From positions 2,604,001 to 2,668,000 of the forward strand of contig NZ_WOWL01000001.1 of NCBI RefSeq assembly GCF_009741265.1: a stretch of DNA of 64,000 nucleotides. The letters are read 5' to 3'. Numbering within the stretch: the first letter of the stretch is position 1; every line of letters starts with the position of its first letter. The notes beneath the pieces are model-generated. The model did no database searches and was not told the DNA's origin. It worked only from the letters and a program-made list of their open reading frames with translations. This document shows, piece by piece, positions 19,262 through 27,685 of this stretch. Origin of the DNA: Pseudarthrobacter sp. GA104 (lineage in GTDB: Bacteria; Actinomycetota; Actinomycetes; Actinomycetales; Micrococcaceae). Made by a program: the position numbers and the translations under genes.

Positions 19262-20422
19262 TCAGGCGTAGGCGTTGACCAAGCGAACCGCGCCGCCGTC
19301 CACGCCCTTGGCGCCCTGCACGTAGTCCGGACCGGACTTGAGGATTGCGTCCGAATCCTCGGTGACGGTGCCCATGACCCAGGACGGCAGGCCGCGGTCG
19401 TTGAGGCGGGTCACTGCAGCGTCCGCGGCTTCGGGGGACACGATGGCCACCATGCCCACACCCAGGTTCAGGGTGCGTTCCAGGTCCGCCAGCGGCACGT
19501 TGCCCAGTTCGGACACCAGCTTGAAGATGGCGGGCAGTTCCCAGGTGCTGCGGTCCACGGTGGCCACGAGGCCCTGGGGGAGCACGCGGGCCAGGTTGGC
19601 GGCGAGGCCGCCGCCGGTGACGTGGCTGAAGCCGTGCACGGCGGCCGTGCCGGTGACGGGGAAGGCGCGGGCCAGGTCCAGGCAGTCCGCGGCGTAGACG
19701 CGGGTGGGCTCAAGGAGTTCCTCGCCAAGGGTGCGGCCCAGTTCGGAGACCTGGCGGTCCAGTGCCCAGCCGGCGTGGTTGATCACGCGGCGGACCAGGG
19801 AATAACCGTTGGAGTGCAGGCCGGAGGAGGCCATGCCGATTACCACGTCACCGGCGCGCACGCGGTCCGGTCCCAGGAGTTGGTCGGCTTCAACCACGCC
19901 GGTGGCCGCGCCTGCGACGTCGTACTCGTGCTCGCCCAGCAGGCCGGGGTGTTCGGCGGTTTCGCCGCCCACCAGTGCCGTGCCGGCGACCGAGCAGGCT
20001 GCTGCGATGCCGCGGACAATGTCGGCGATGCGCTCCGGTACCACTTTGCCGCAGGCGATGTAGTCGGTCATGTACAGCGGCTCAGCGCCAACCACGACGA
20101 TGTCGTCCACCACCATGCCGACGAGGTCGAACCCGATGGTGTCGTGGATGTCCATGGCCTGGGCGATGGCAACCTTGGTGCCCACGCCGTCGGTGGACGT
20201 GGCCAGCAGCGGCTTCTTGAAGGTCAGGAGCCTGGAGACGTCGTAGAGTCCGGCGAAACCGCCCACCCCGCCGATCACCGAGGAGTTGTGGGTAGCCTTG
20301 ACGGCGTCCTTCATCAGCTCGACGGCGCGGTCCCCGGCTTCAACGTCAACGCCGGCGGAGGCGTAGGTGATGCCGGCTGCGTTAGCGGGGGTGTTGCCAG
20401 GGGCGGGGGCAGCGGAAGTCAT
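19262..20422 (-). CDS. purM: Phosphoribosylformylglycinamidine cyclo-ligase PurM
   Basis: 386 aa. YASAGVDVEAGDRAVELMK, LLATSTDGVGTKVAIA, DLVGMVVDDIVVVGAEPLY, GGETAEHPGLL and HGFSHVTGGGLAANL are PurM (AIR synthetase) hallmarks. It closes the imidazole ring with ATP in purine synthesis, in the cytoplasm. ATG 20422 overlaps the TGA of purF (ATGA), so the two are co-translated. Confidence 0.96.
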   Translation of the reverse strand: MTSAAPAPGNTPANAAGITYASAGVDVEAGDRAVELMKDAVKATHNSSVIGGVGGFAGLYDVSRLLTFKKPLLATSTDGVGTKVAIAQAMDIHDTIGFDLVGMVVDDIVVVGAEPLYMTDYIACGKVVPERIADIVRGIAAACSVAGTALVGGETAEHPGLLGEHEYDVAGAATGVVEADQLLGPDRVRAGDVVIGMASSGLHSNGYSLVRRVINHAGWALDRQVSELGRTLGEELLEPTRVYAADCLDLARAFPVTGTAAVHGFSHVTGGGLAANLARVLPQGLVATVDRSTWELPAIFKLVSELGNVPLADLERTLNLGVGMVAIVSPEAADAAVTRLNDRGLPSWVMGTVTEDSDAILKSGPDYVQGAKGVDGGAVRLVNAYA

Positions 20423-22092
20423 ACGGACTCTTTCTTGTCAGCGCCGGCGGTGGCGGCGTGTACATCCGGCACAAGGTCGGCGTCGGTGAGCAGGTTTTCA
20501 AACTCGGAGTCCGGTCCGGGATCGCAACCGGTGGCGCCGGACTTCTCCGCCGGATCTTCCTGGGAATCAACAGAGAGGGCAGCTGTTGCGCCCGGAAGGG
20601 CCGACGGCGAGGGCTTGAGCCCGCCGAGGTCCGTCCGCTCCAGCAGGTTCTTGCCCAGCTTGTCCGCACCCGGAAGTTCGATGGGGTACTTGCCGGTGAA
20701 GCAGGCAGTGCAGAGCCGCTCCCGCGGCTGCCGGGTGGCGCCGATCATCCCGTCTTCGGAGATGTAGGCCAGCGAGTCCGCCCCGATGGCCTGCGAGATC
20801 TCGTCGATGGTGGCGCCGTTGGCAATCAGCTCGGCCCGGGAGGCGAAGTCGATGCCGTAGAAGCACGGCCACTGCACGGGCGGGGAGGAAATCTTGACGT
20901 GGACCGCGGCTGCCCCGGCCTCGCGGAGCATGCGGACGATGGCCCGCTGGGTGTTGCCGCGGACGATGGAATCGTCCACCACCACAACGCGCTTGCCGCG
21001 GATCACGGACTCGAGGGCGTTGAGCTTGAGCCGGATGCCCAGCTGGCGGAGGGTCTGCGACGGCTGGATGAACGTACGGCCCACGTACGAGTTCTTGACG
21101 AAGCCGTGTGCAAAGGGAATGCCGCTTTCCTCGGCGTAGCCCACAGCAGCCGGCGTGCCGGACTCGGGGACCGGGATGACGATGTCCGCCACCTGCGTGT
21201 TCTCGCGGGCCAGCTGGCGGCCCATCTCCACGCGGGATTCATAGACGGAGCGGCCGGCAATGGCGGCGTCCGGACGCGCCAGGTAGACGTACTCGAAAAC
21301 GCAACCGGCCGGCGTCGGCTCCGCAAAACGCTGGGAACGCACGCCCTGCTCGTCAATGGCGATGAACTCGCCGGGCTCGATCTCGCGGATGAAGCTGGCG
21401 CCCACGGTGGCGAGGGCGGACTGCTCGGACGCCACCACCCAACCGCGCTCCAGGCGGCCCAGCACCAGCGGGCGGATGCCGTAGGTGTCGCGCGCCGCGT
21501 AGAGGGTGCCTTCGTCCATGAACACGAAGCAGAAGCCGCCCTTGATCTTGGGCAGCAGCTCGGTGGCGGTTTCCTCGAGGCTCTTGCCGGGCTCGCCTTC
21601 CAGCAGGGCGGTGACCAAGGCGGTGTCAGAGGTGTTGCCCTGCTTCATTTCGCCGGTGAGCTGGCCGCCGTTCCGTTCCTGGATCATGGCGTTGAGCTCG
21701 GCGGTGTTGGTCAGGTTGCCGTTGTGTGCCAGGGCGACGGTGCCGGTGCTGGTGGCGCCGAGGGTGGGCTGCGCGTTGGCCCAGTGGCTTGCGCCGGTGG
21801 TGGAGTAGCGGCAGTGTCCCACCGCCAGGTGCCCGGTCAGGGTGTTCAGCGTGGTCTCGTCGAAGACCTGGGAGACGAGTCCCATGTCCTTGTAGACGTT
21901 GATCCGCTTGCCGTCGCTGGTGGCAATACCAGCCGACTCCTGACCGCGGTGCTGCAGTGCATACAGCCCGTAATAGGTAAGTTTTGCTACTTCTTCACCT
22001 GGTGCCCAGACTCCGAAGACGCCACAAGCGTCCTGCGGGCCTTTTTCGCCAGGGAGAAGATCATGGGAAAGTTTTCCATCGCCGCGTGCCAC
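20419..22092 (-). CDS. purF: Amidophosphoribosyltransferase PurF
   Basis: 557 aa. An 11-to-22-residue propeptide precedes CGVFGV, with Cys23 the expected N-terminal nucleophile of the glutaminase after processing. HRGQESAGIA, GHCRYSTTG and AHNGNL complete the glutaminase; the PRTase domain has VVVVDDSIVRGNT and GIDFA. CTACF..YP contains conserved C-terminal cysteines. First committed step of purine synthesis. The C-terminal ~50 residues are low-complexity. GTG 22092 is the start. Confidence 0.96.
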   Translation of the reverse strand: MARGDGKLSHDLLPGEKGPQDACGVFGVWAPGEEVAKLTYYGLYALQHRGQESAGIATSDGKRINVYKDMGLVSQVFDETTLNTLTGHLAVGHCRYSTTGASHWANAQPTLGATSTGTVALAHNGNLTNTAELNAMIQERNGGQLTGEMKQGNTSDTALVTALLEGEPGKSLEETATELLPKIKGGFCFVFMDEGTLYAARDTYGIRPLVLGRLERGWVVASEQSALATVGASFIREIEPGEFIAIDEQGVRSQRFAEPTPAGCVFEYVYLARPDAAIAGRSVYESRVEMGRQLARENTQVADIVIPVPESGTPAAVGYAEESGIPFAHGFVKNSYVGRTFIQPSQTLRQLGIRLKLNALESVIRGKRVVVVDDSIVRGNTQRAIVRMLREAGAAAVHVKISSPPVQWPCFYGIDFASRAELIANGATIDEISQAIGADSLAYISEDGMIGATRQPRERLCTACFTGKYPIELPGADKLGKNLLERTDLGGLKPSPSALPGATAALSVDSQEDPAEKSGATGCDPGPDSEFENLLTDADLVPDVHAATAGADKKESV

Positions 22093-22166
22093 TGGTCGAT
22101 TATCTCACGACATGGGGTAGGACTTTTCCGGCCGCCCGTTTGTGACCCGGGCCCGCTGCAGCGGGC

Positions 22167-22481
22167 CTACGGCTGGGGATCCGTGTCCGGCTCGGAGTCC
22201 GGCACGGCTTCCACCACGGCCCGCTGCTGCCGCCTGACACTGCGGCGGTCCAGGATCAGCGCCAGCACGGCCCCGAGGATGGCGCCGCCGCCCGCGAACA
22301 GCACCATGAAGAACCCAAAGACGGCGCCGGCGTCGAAGCTGGGGTTCTCAGGAACTGCATACGCCGCCACCGCTGCCGCCGCGATGCCCACCAGTGCGCC
22401 GAGGATGAGGAACGGCACATACTTGGGCGCGCGGCGGACGGTAACTTCGCGCCGCTCGGCAGGGGGTTGTTCAGTAGGCAT
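22167..22481 (-). CDS. Two-helix membrane protein, function unknown
   Basis: 104 aa. Charged N-terminus, two hydrophobic helices (about residues 22-42, PFLILGALVGIAAAAVAAYA, and 53-77) and a charged tail. Family not named with certainty. TAGGCT lies exactly 6 nt before the ATG, indicating leaderless transcription from its own promoter. It sits between purF and the HIU hydrolase gene, all on the same strand. Confidence 0.72.
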   Translation of the reverse strand: MPTEQPPAERREVTVRRAPKYVPFLILGALVGIAAAAVAAYAVPENPSFDAGAVFGFFMVLFAGGGAILGAVLALILDRRSVRRQQRAVVEAVPDSEPDTDPQP

Positions 22482-22508
22482 GCATCAAGCCTACATTTTT
22501 CGATGGCT

Positions 22509-22847
22509 TCAGCTGCCGCGGTAGGTGGAGTAGGCGAACGGGCTCAGGAGGAGCGGGACGTGGTAGTGCTCCGGGCCGGTCACCTCGAACACCAGGTCCA
22601 CTTCAGGGAAGAACGTGGCAGTCTGCAGGCCTGAGTAGTAGTCGCCGGTGGCGAAGTTGAGCTTGTAGTGCCCGGCCTCCAGCCGCTCCGGACCGAGGTC
22701 CTTGGCGCGGCCGTCGGCGTCGGTGATGGAATCTGCCACGTGGCGCCAGGTGCCGCCGTCGTTCCGGTAAAGGACGACGGCGACTCCCGCCGCCGGGCGT
22801 CCGGCACCAGTGTCCAGGATGTGCGTAGTGATGTGGGAGACGCTCAT
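22509..22847 (-). CDS. uraH: 5-hydroxyisourate hydrolase (transthyretin-like)
   Basis: 112 aa. SHITTHILDTGAGRPAAGV carries the conserved N-terminal His, and the protein ends with the family's C-terminal tetrapeptide YRGS; HYHVPLLLSPF lies before it. It hydrolyses 5-hydroxyisourate to OHCU, the step after uricase. Its ATG overlaps the stop of the OHCU decarboxylase gene (ATGA), and the two enzymes act consecutively. Confidence 0.95.
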   Translation of the reverse strand: MSVSHITTHILDTGAGRPAAGVAVVLYRNDGGTWRHVADSITDADGRAKDLGPERLEAGHYKLNFATGDYYSGLQTATFFPEVDLVFEVTGPEHYHVPLLLSPFAYSTYRGS

Positions 22848-23341
22848 TCGGTGATCAGTCCTTCAAGCCGGAGTACGGCGATTTCGCGCAGCTGCTGGGC
22901 CACGATGGTGTCTTCTTCAGCATGGGAGTTTGTGAGCCGTTCGTTCAGGGCCTGCAGGATTTGCGGGGCGGTTCGGCCGGCGGCGCGGATCAGGAAGACC
23001 CTCCCGAACTTCTCCTCGTAGTCCCTGTTGCCGCGGGCCAGGGCTTCCGCGAGGGCCGTGTCCGCAGGATCCACCCCGGCCTGCTCGGAACGGGACATGG
23101 ACGCTTCGGTGGTGGCCGCCGTCGGACGTTCCCCGATGCGCGGATGGTGCGCCATGGCGGACTCCACCTCGGCGGGGGTGAAGGGGTTGGCAGCCTGCGA
23201 CGCCCAGGCCAGCAGGGCATCCTTGCTGGCGAACGGGCGGCCCGCGGTGACGGCATCCACCCATCGGTTGACGTCGATGCAGGGCCTCAGGGTTTGGGCG
23301 GCCCGGGCCGGGTCCGCGCTGTTGAATTCGGCAAGCTTCAT
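22844..23341 (-). CDS. uraD: OHCU decarboxylase
   Basis: 165 aa. NSADPARAAQTLRPC, HHPRIGERP (catalytic His region), SRSEQAGVD and the GRVFLIRAAGRTA segment are diagnostic. It converts OHCU to S-allantoin. I chose ATG 23341 (MKLAEF), supported by AAGGAAC upstream; an ATG 33 nt earlier is in frame but has no better ribosome site. No uricase gene is present in the window, so the oxidase step must be encoded elsewhere. Confidence 0.93.
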   Translation of the reverse strand: MKLAEFNSADPARAAQTLRPCIDVNRWVDAVTAGRPFASKDALLAWASQAANPFTPAEVESAMAHHPRIGERPTAATTEASMSRSEQAGVDPADTALAEALARGNRDYEEKFGRVFLIRAAGRTAPQILQALNERLTNSHAEEDTIVAQQLREIAVLRLEGLITE

Positions 23342-23668
23342 GCTGGCTCGTTCCTTGGGTAAATCTGCTGGCATCCATGGTGACGGCTATGCGGAGGCCG
23401 GACTTCCCGGCGCCGGCAACTGGCTGTCGCGCGGCTTCCGCATCATGGAACTGTTATTTCAGCATACGTAATATTGAAGAGCAGCCGGGCTGTGGTGTCA
23501 AGAGACTACAACAGAAGCGGTGCTGCCCGATCTTGCGGAAAACCTTGGACCGGCTTGCCCGGACGTTGAGGTGCGGGCGGGACACTCGAAGACAGGCAGC
23601 AGCTTCCACCGGACGAGGGTCAAAGACGACCCGCCGGGGAGGCTGAACGGCTCGGAGAAGGTGCAGCC
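23342..23668. other. 327-bp region upstream of the OHCU decarboxylase gene
   Basis: No gene is supported. On the minus strand TTGACA (23501-23496) and CAATAT (23476-23471) form a candidate promoter with a 19-bp spacer. A loose inverted repeat, TTCA...TGAA around the palindrome TACGTA (about 23458-23479), overlaps the -10 and could be a regulator site. The last ~150 bp before the next plus gene show nothing clear. Confidence 0.4.
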
Positions 23669-23995
23669 ATGGGACAAGTCAAGATCACAGACCAGGCGGG
23701 AGTCGGTTCGGCCGCCGGCGCGGCCCTGGACAAGGGCCTGGATAAGGGCCGCGCTTTGTTGCGCGTCTACTTTCACAGGCGGAAGGTCCGCGCAGCGGCC
23801 AGCGCGCTGGCCGAAGCCCTGGCGGAATCGAGGGAAGTCTGGAGCTGGCCGGGGGACAGGCTTCCGGTAGGCGCCGAGATGTCCCAGCAGGTGGAGAAGC
23901 TGACCCGCCGGCTCAAGTTGGAAACCGAAGCGCACCACAGGCTGGAAGCGCTTTTCAGGACTGCGGACGGGGGCCGTTCCGTACTGGCGTTTTAA
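23669..23995 (+). CDS. Hypothetical protein, helical and charged
   Basis: 108 aa, not recognised. It has an Ala-rich amphipathic N-terminal half (AALDKGLDKGRALLRVYFHRR) and a C-terminal helix-like stretch VEKLTRRLKLETEAHHRLEAL. No signal peptide or membrane segment. GGAGAAGG lies about 8 nt before the ATG, which is the main support for translation. A minus-strand open frame covers the same DNA but lacks a ribosome site. Confidence 0.45.
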   Translation: MGQVKITDQAGVGSAAGAALDKGLDKGRALLRVYFHRRKVRAAASALAEALAESREVWSWPGDRLPVGAEMSQQVEKLTRRLKLETEAHHRLEALFRTADGGRSVLAF

Positions 23996-24051
23996 GTGCC
24001 ACACTTATGAGCAATCGAGTGGCTGGGGGTTTACCGAGTCAGGAGATTGCT

Positions 24052-24171
24052 ATGAGTTGGTTTACAGGGTGGGCATACCTAATTGCGGGACTCATGACAG
24101 CGGACGCCCTGCTCCTGGCGCTCTGGGCGATCGACGAGGGCTGGCCCGGGAGCTGGTGGAAGAAACCCTGA
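24052..24171 (+). CDS. 39-aa single-helix membrane peptide
   Basis: A very short open frame reading MSWFTGWAYLIAGLM..., with one predicted membrane helix (about residues 5-27) and an amphipathic Trp-rich tail (DEGWPGSWWKKP). AGGAGA lies 5 nt before the ATG, a strong ribosome site, and a strong terminator follows 25 bp after the stop. Not recognised; the Trp content is high for its size. Confidence 0.6.
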   Translation: MSWFTGWAYLIAGLMTADALLLALWAIDEGWPGSWWKKP

Positions 24172-24195
24172 CCCGGCGCCGCAGATTTTAGAGTC

Positions 24196-24225
24196 GTGTG
24201 GGCGGCCCCGGAGGGCCGCCCACAC
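24196..24225. terminator. Bidirectional terminator
   Basis: Perfect 13-bp stem GTGTGGGCGGCCC / GGGCCGCCCACAC with loop CGGA. It separates the 39-aa ORF (plus) from the convergent secreted protein gene (minus), 25 bp from each stop. Confidence 0.8.
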
Positions 24226-24249
24226 TACTTCGTTTACTGCCGCTAAGGG

Positions 24250-24795
24250 TTAGAGCCCAAGCACGCGGTTCAGCAGGTTCGCCAGTCCGGCCGTGCCGTT
24301 GCCGTCCAGCAGTCCAGCCACTGCGCACAACAGGTTGCCAACCAGGTTGCCGGCGCCCGGCACAGCGGTGATGTCCAGCTGAACCTGGTTGAGATCCACC
24401 ACGAGGCCCAGGACGTTGAGGTTGAGGGGTCCCAGGTCGAGGTTGATGATGTCGCAGGCCGTGTTGGACTGGCCGGCTTCCACGGTGGTTGTCACGGTCT
24501 GGCTGACGGGCGTGGCAACGCCGGCAAGGTCCGTGAACGTACCGTCTACCAGGCCTGTGACAGTCAGGTTCCCGTCCTGGGTACCAAAGCCCGTGGGCGT
24601 GAAGGAACCGGCAAAGGTTCCTACCCCGTCAATCGTTTGGTTGATTGTTCCCGTCACGCTGGCCAGGTCGGTGGCGCTCGCCGATGCTGCCGGGACCGGT
24701 GCCGGAGGGGCCGCTGACGCGGGCGCTCCTGCGCCGAAGATCATCGCTCCGGAAAGAGCTGCTGCTGCTATAGGTGCTAAGACTCGTGTTCGCAT
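24250..24795 (-). CDS. Secreted protein, function unknown
   Basis: 181 aa. A Sec signal peptide (RVLAPIAAAALSGAMIFGAG, cleavage near ASA-AP at about 29) precedes a Thr/Gly-rich beta region (TGTINQTIDGVGTFAGSFTP) and a hydrophobic Leu/Asn-rich end: DLGPLNLNVLGLVVDLNQVQ and NLLCAVAGLLDG. Two Cys could form a disulfide. Similar small exported proteins occur in other actinobacteria without known function. ATG 24795 follows AAGGAAC. The promoter is the AGCATGCT type about 150 bp upstream. Confidence 0.77.
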   Translation of the reverse strand: MRTRVLAPIAAAALSGAMIFGAGAPASAAPPAPVPAASASATDLASVTGTINQTIDGVGTFAGSFTPTGFGTQDGNLTVTGLVDGTFTDLAGVATPVSQTVTTTVEAGQSNTACDIINLDLGPLNLNVLGLVVDLNQVQLDITAVPGAGNLVGNLLCAVAGLLDGNGTAGLANLLNRVLGL

Positions 24796-24950
24796 CTCTG
24801 ATGTTCCTTTCAGTGCCGGGTTGACCGGCGCTTGAACCCCCGGCATTCCAGCCCCCATGCGGGACTGCCGGCGGAACTCTTGATTTGCTTATGAAGGATT
24901 CGTTACAACATCCGCAACGGCATTGCATGATCAGCCACACCGTCGTCACG

Positions 24951-24980
24951 ACGCTAATACTAAGCATGCTGATCAGTCAA
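24951..24980 (-). promoter_or_regulatory. Promoter with AGCATGCT core in the spacer (copy b)
   Basis: On the minus strand TTGACT and TAGCGT are 18 bp apart, with GATCAGCATGCTTAGTAT between them. The -35, spacing and core equal those of the promoter at 19076-19105. The predicted leader of the secreted gene would be about 150 nt. Confidence 0.6.
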
Positions 24981-25046
24981 TCACGCGATCAAATTTGACA
25001 AAATCTCCTGAGTGGGTGTTCAGCGGGTTTGCGGCCCCAAAAGACC

Positions 25047-25084
25047 TCCGCAGACGCTCCTAAAGTCCGCAGACGCTCCTAAAG
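25047..25084. repeat. 19-bp perfect tandem duplication over the GNAT stop codon
   Basis: Two adjacent copies of TCCGCAGACGCTCCTAAAG. The right copy contains the TAG stop of the minus-strand acetyltransferase gene; the left copy is downstream of it. Confidence 0.9.
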
Positions 25085-25648
25085 AGCGAGGCGCATCAGC
25101 ACCCGAGGGAAGCCATTAAGAACGGACCCGGTGTCCGCCGCCTTGGCGAAACCCGCGTCCTCAAACAGTTTCCGGGTGCCCACGTAGGCCATGGTGAGGT
25201 CCACTTTCCTGCCGCCGTTGTCCACCGGATAGCCCTCGATGGCCGGGGCACCATAGCTCCGGGCCAGGTCTACGGCGCCTGCCAGCAACTGGTGCGAGAT
25301 GCCCCTGCCGCGGTACCCGGGCCGCACCCTGATGCACCAGACCGACCAGACATCCGCGCCGTCCACATGCGGGATCTTCCGGTTGCCGGCGAAACTGGTG
25401 TCCGCGCGGGGGTGGACCGCTGCCCACCCAACCGGCTCACCGCCGTCGTACGCCAATATCCCCGGCGGCGGATCCTCCGCCACCAACTGCCGCACCAGGT
25501 CCCCGCGCTCAGGTCCGCGCAACGCCTGGTTCAGTTTGGACGGGATGCGGTAGCTCAGGCACCAGCACACGTTGGCGTCCGGCCGCTTGGGCCCAACTAT
25601 GGTTTTGACGTCCTCGAATTGTGTTGCGGGTCGGACCTGGATGTCCAT
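25079..25648 (-). CDS. GNAT-family N-acetyltransferase
   Basis: 189 aa. The acetyl-CoA binding motif A is clear: VWCIRVRPGYRGRGISHQLL, followed by AVDLARSYGAPAIEGYPVD and LFEDAGFAKA. The N-terminal region (ANVCWCLSYRIP) is typical of a subgroup of uncharacterised actinobacterial GNATs. Acceptor unknown. CAGGAT is 6 nt before the ATG, suggesting leaderless transcription. Confidence 0.86.
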   Translation of the reverse strand: MDIQVRPATQFEDVKTIVGPKRPDANVCWCLSYRIPSKLNQALRGPERGDLVRQLVAEDPPPGILAYDGGEPVGWAAVHPRADTSFAGNRKIPHVDGADVWSVWCIRVRPGYRGRGISHQLLAGAVDLARSYGAPAIEGYPVDNGGRKVDLTMAYVGTRKLFEDAGFAKAADTGSVLNGFPRVLMRLAL

Positions 25649-25794
25649 GCGGCCATCCTGTCACCGGGCAGGGAGTCCGGCAACAGCACTCTCGAGGCTT
25701 CCCTGGGGCATTGCCGTGCCGCAGAAGGGGGACACTCCGACCGGGCAGCGATAGACTGGGCAGCCAGGTAACGGCAGAAGACATGGCGGGCACA

Positions 25795-25998
25795 ATGAAC
25801 GATAAGCTGCATCTCACTCCGGACGACCAGTTCCCCGAGGACCTGGAAAAGGTATCGGATAACGAATTGCAGGTCCTGGACAGCCGCATCCAGCGCCAGC
25901 TCGACCACGAAATGGTCGTTGATGGCGAATCGGACCGTGAAACCGAGTTCCGCCACTATGAACTGGACGTTGAGTTCAACGACCGCGACAAACGCTGA
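25795..25998 (+). CDS. Small acidic hypothetical protein
   Basis: 67 aa, no Cys, strongly acidic: LTPDDQFPEDLEKVSDNELQ, then DSRIQRQLDHEMVVDGESDR and a charged end FNDRDKR. No signal or membrane segment; probably a soluble cytoplasmic helix protein. Not recognised. An in-frame ATG at 25783 would add four residues; I chose 25795 because GGCGGG precedes it at better spacing. Confidence 0.6.
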   Translation: MNDKLHLTPDDQFPEDLEKVSDNELQVLDSRIQRQLDHEMVVDGESDRETEFRHYELDVEFNDRDKR

Positions 25999-26054
25999 CC
26001 TCTGACCCGTCCCGGCCATGTCCATGAGTGCGGGACGTCACTACACTGGGACGC

Positions 26055-27551
26055 ATGACCGAGCAGGAACCGGTCCGGCCGCGCGCCGCATCAGCTTCCG
26101 ACGGCGGTAAGAGACCCGGCGGGGACCTGGCGGACACGTCCGTCCCGGTAGGGGTAGGGGAGGCCCTGCACCTCACTGATCCGGACGCCGTCGACACTTC
26201 CCTGCGCACTCCGGCCCAGCGCTCCCGCACCTTCACCGGGATCCTGGTGAACACCGCCCTCGCCAACGTCACCACCAGCTACCTCTGGTTTGCGCTGACG
26301 TTCTGGGTGTACCTGGAAACGCGCAACGTCATAGCAACCGGTGTGGTGGGCGGTGCCTACATGCTGCTGATCGCCCTTTCCAGCATCAGCTTCGGCACCT
26401 TCGTGGACCGCTACCGCAAGCTGGCCGTGATGCGCTTCGCCGCGGCCTTCACCCTGGTGATGTTCGTGCTGTCCGGGGTCATGTTCCTGCTGGCCCCCTC
26501 GTCGTTGCTGCTGGACCTGGCCCGGCCGTGGTTCTGGGTTTTCGTCATGGTCATCCTGATCGGCGCCGTGGTGGAGAACATGCGGAACATCGCCCTCTCC
26601 ACCACCGTCACCATCCTCATCGAGCCGGACCGGCGGGCAAACGCCAACGGGCTGGTGGGCATGGTGCAGGGACTGATGTTCATTGTCACCTCAGTGCTCT
26701 CCGGGCTCTCGGTGGGGCTGCTGGGCATGGGCTGGACCATCGGAGCCGCCCTGGTGCTTACCGCGCTTGCATTCGCGCACCTGCTCACCCTGCGCATGCC
26801 CGAGGAGGTGCGGGCGGCGGCAACGGATGCGCACGGCGGCTTCGACCTGCGCGGCTCCCTCTCCGCGGTACTGGCCATTTCGGGGCTGTTCGCGCTGATC
26901 CTCTTCTCCACATTCAACAACTTCATCGGCGGCGTCTACATGGCGTTGATGGACCCGTACGGCCTGGAGATGTTCCCCGTTGAACTGTGGGGGATCTTCT
27001 CCGCTGTCGGCTTCACCGGGATCCTGGTGGGCGGGGCGCTGATCGGAAAGTTCGGGCTCGGGGCCAATCCGCTGCGCACCCTCCTCGCCGCCGTGGTGCT
27101 GATGGGCGTCCTCGGCGCGGTGTTCACGCTGCGGGAGTGGGCCTGGCTCTACATCGCCGGCATCTGGGCGTACCTGGTCCTGGTGCCTTTTGTGGAGGCG
27201 GCGGAGCAGACGGTCATCCAGCAGGTGGTCCCTTTGCAGCGGCAGGGCCGGGTGTTCGGGTTCGCCATGGCGTTCGAGTCCGCTGCTTCGCCGGTCACGG
27301 CATTCCTCATTGCGCCGATCGCCCAGTTCTGGATCATCCCCTACGCCCGGTCCGCGGACGGCGCCGCCCGGCTGGCCCCGCTCCTGGGCGAGGGCACCTC
27401 CCGCGGCATCGCCCTGGTGTTCCTGATTGCCGGAACCATCATGGTTGTGGCCGCGCTGCTGGCCTTCCTCACGCCGGTCTATCGTCGGATCTCTGCATCC
27501 TATGCGCAGGCGGCAGCGGCCGAGGCGAAAGCGGCGGCCAACGGCTCTTAA
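26055..27551 (+). CDS. MFS transporter
   Basis: 498 aa with a ~55-residue hydrophilic N-terminus and about 12 membrane helices. The loop after helix 2 reads SFGTFVDRYRKLAVMRFAA (a variant MFS motif A), and there is a long acidic/basic central loop before the second half. The layout recalls MFS_3-type proteins of the enterobactin exporter/macrolide efflux group. Substrate unknown. TACACT lies 7 nt before ATG 26055, consistent with leaderless expression; a GTG 27 nt upstream is in frame but overlaps that promoter box. Confidence 0.82.
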   Translation: MTEQEPVRPRAASASDGGKRPGGDLADTSVPVGVGEALHLTDPDAVDTSLRTPAQRSRTFTGILVNTALANVTTSYLWFALTFWVYLETRNVIATGVVGGAYMLLIALSSISFGTFVDRYRKLAVMRFAAAFTLVMFVLSGVMFLLAPSSLLLDLARPWFWVFVMVILIGAVVENMRNIALSTTVTILIEPDRRANANGLVGMVQGLMFIVTSVLSGLSVGLLGMGWTIGAALVLTALAFAHLLTLRMPEEVRAAATDAHGGFDLRGSLSAVLAISGLFALILFSTFNNFIGGVYMALMDPYGLEMFPVELWGIFSAVGFTGILVGGALIGKFGLGANPLRTLLAAVVLMGVLGAVFTLREWAWLYIAGIWAYLVLVPFVEAAEQTVIQQVVPLQRQGRVFGFAMAFESAASPVTAFLIAPIAQFWIIPYARSADGAARLAPLLGEGTSRGIALVFLIAGTIMVVAALLAFLTPVYRRISASYAQAAAAEAKAAANGS

Positions 27552-27553
27552 CG

Positions 27554-27593
27554 CCGGACGCTCCCGCAGTTCTTGAACTGCAGGAGCGTCCGG
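27554..27593. terminator. Terminator between MFS gene and bcp
   Basis: Near-perfect inverted repeat: CCGGACGCTCC and GCAGTTC pair with GAACTGC and GGAGCGTCCGG, one mismatch, two-nt loop. It lies 2 bp after the MFS stop. Its right arm also resembles the tandem repeat unit that follows. Confidence 0.75.
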
Positions 27594-27606
27594 GGAAAAG
27601 CCGCGC

Positions 27607-27685
27607 TAAGTGCGGGAGCGTCGGGGGAAACCCGACATTAAGTGCGGGAGCGTCCGGGGAAACCCGACATTAAGTGCGGGAGCGT
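27607..27685. repeat. 32-bp tandem repeat, 2.5 copies
   Basis: Copies 27607-27638 and 27639-27670 differ at one base; a partial third copy (27671-27685) runs to the bcp stop codon. The unit starts TAAGTGCGGGAGCGTC. A degenerate copy (27575-27606) overlaps the terminator hairpin. There are no spacers, so this is not a CRISPR array. Confidence 0.9.

Noticed and set aside
24796..24944. Cyclic-dinucleotide riboswitch in the leader of the secreted protein gene
   Set aside because: The leader has GC-rich stems and GGGGGTTCAAGC-like segments, but I could not match any riboswitch consensus by eye.
27575..27685. Possible CRISPR array
   Set aside because: The 32-bp units are directly adjacent with no spacers, and no cas genes are present.
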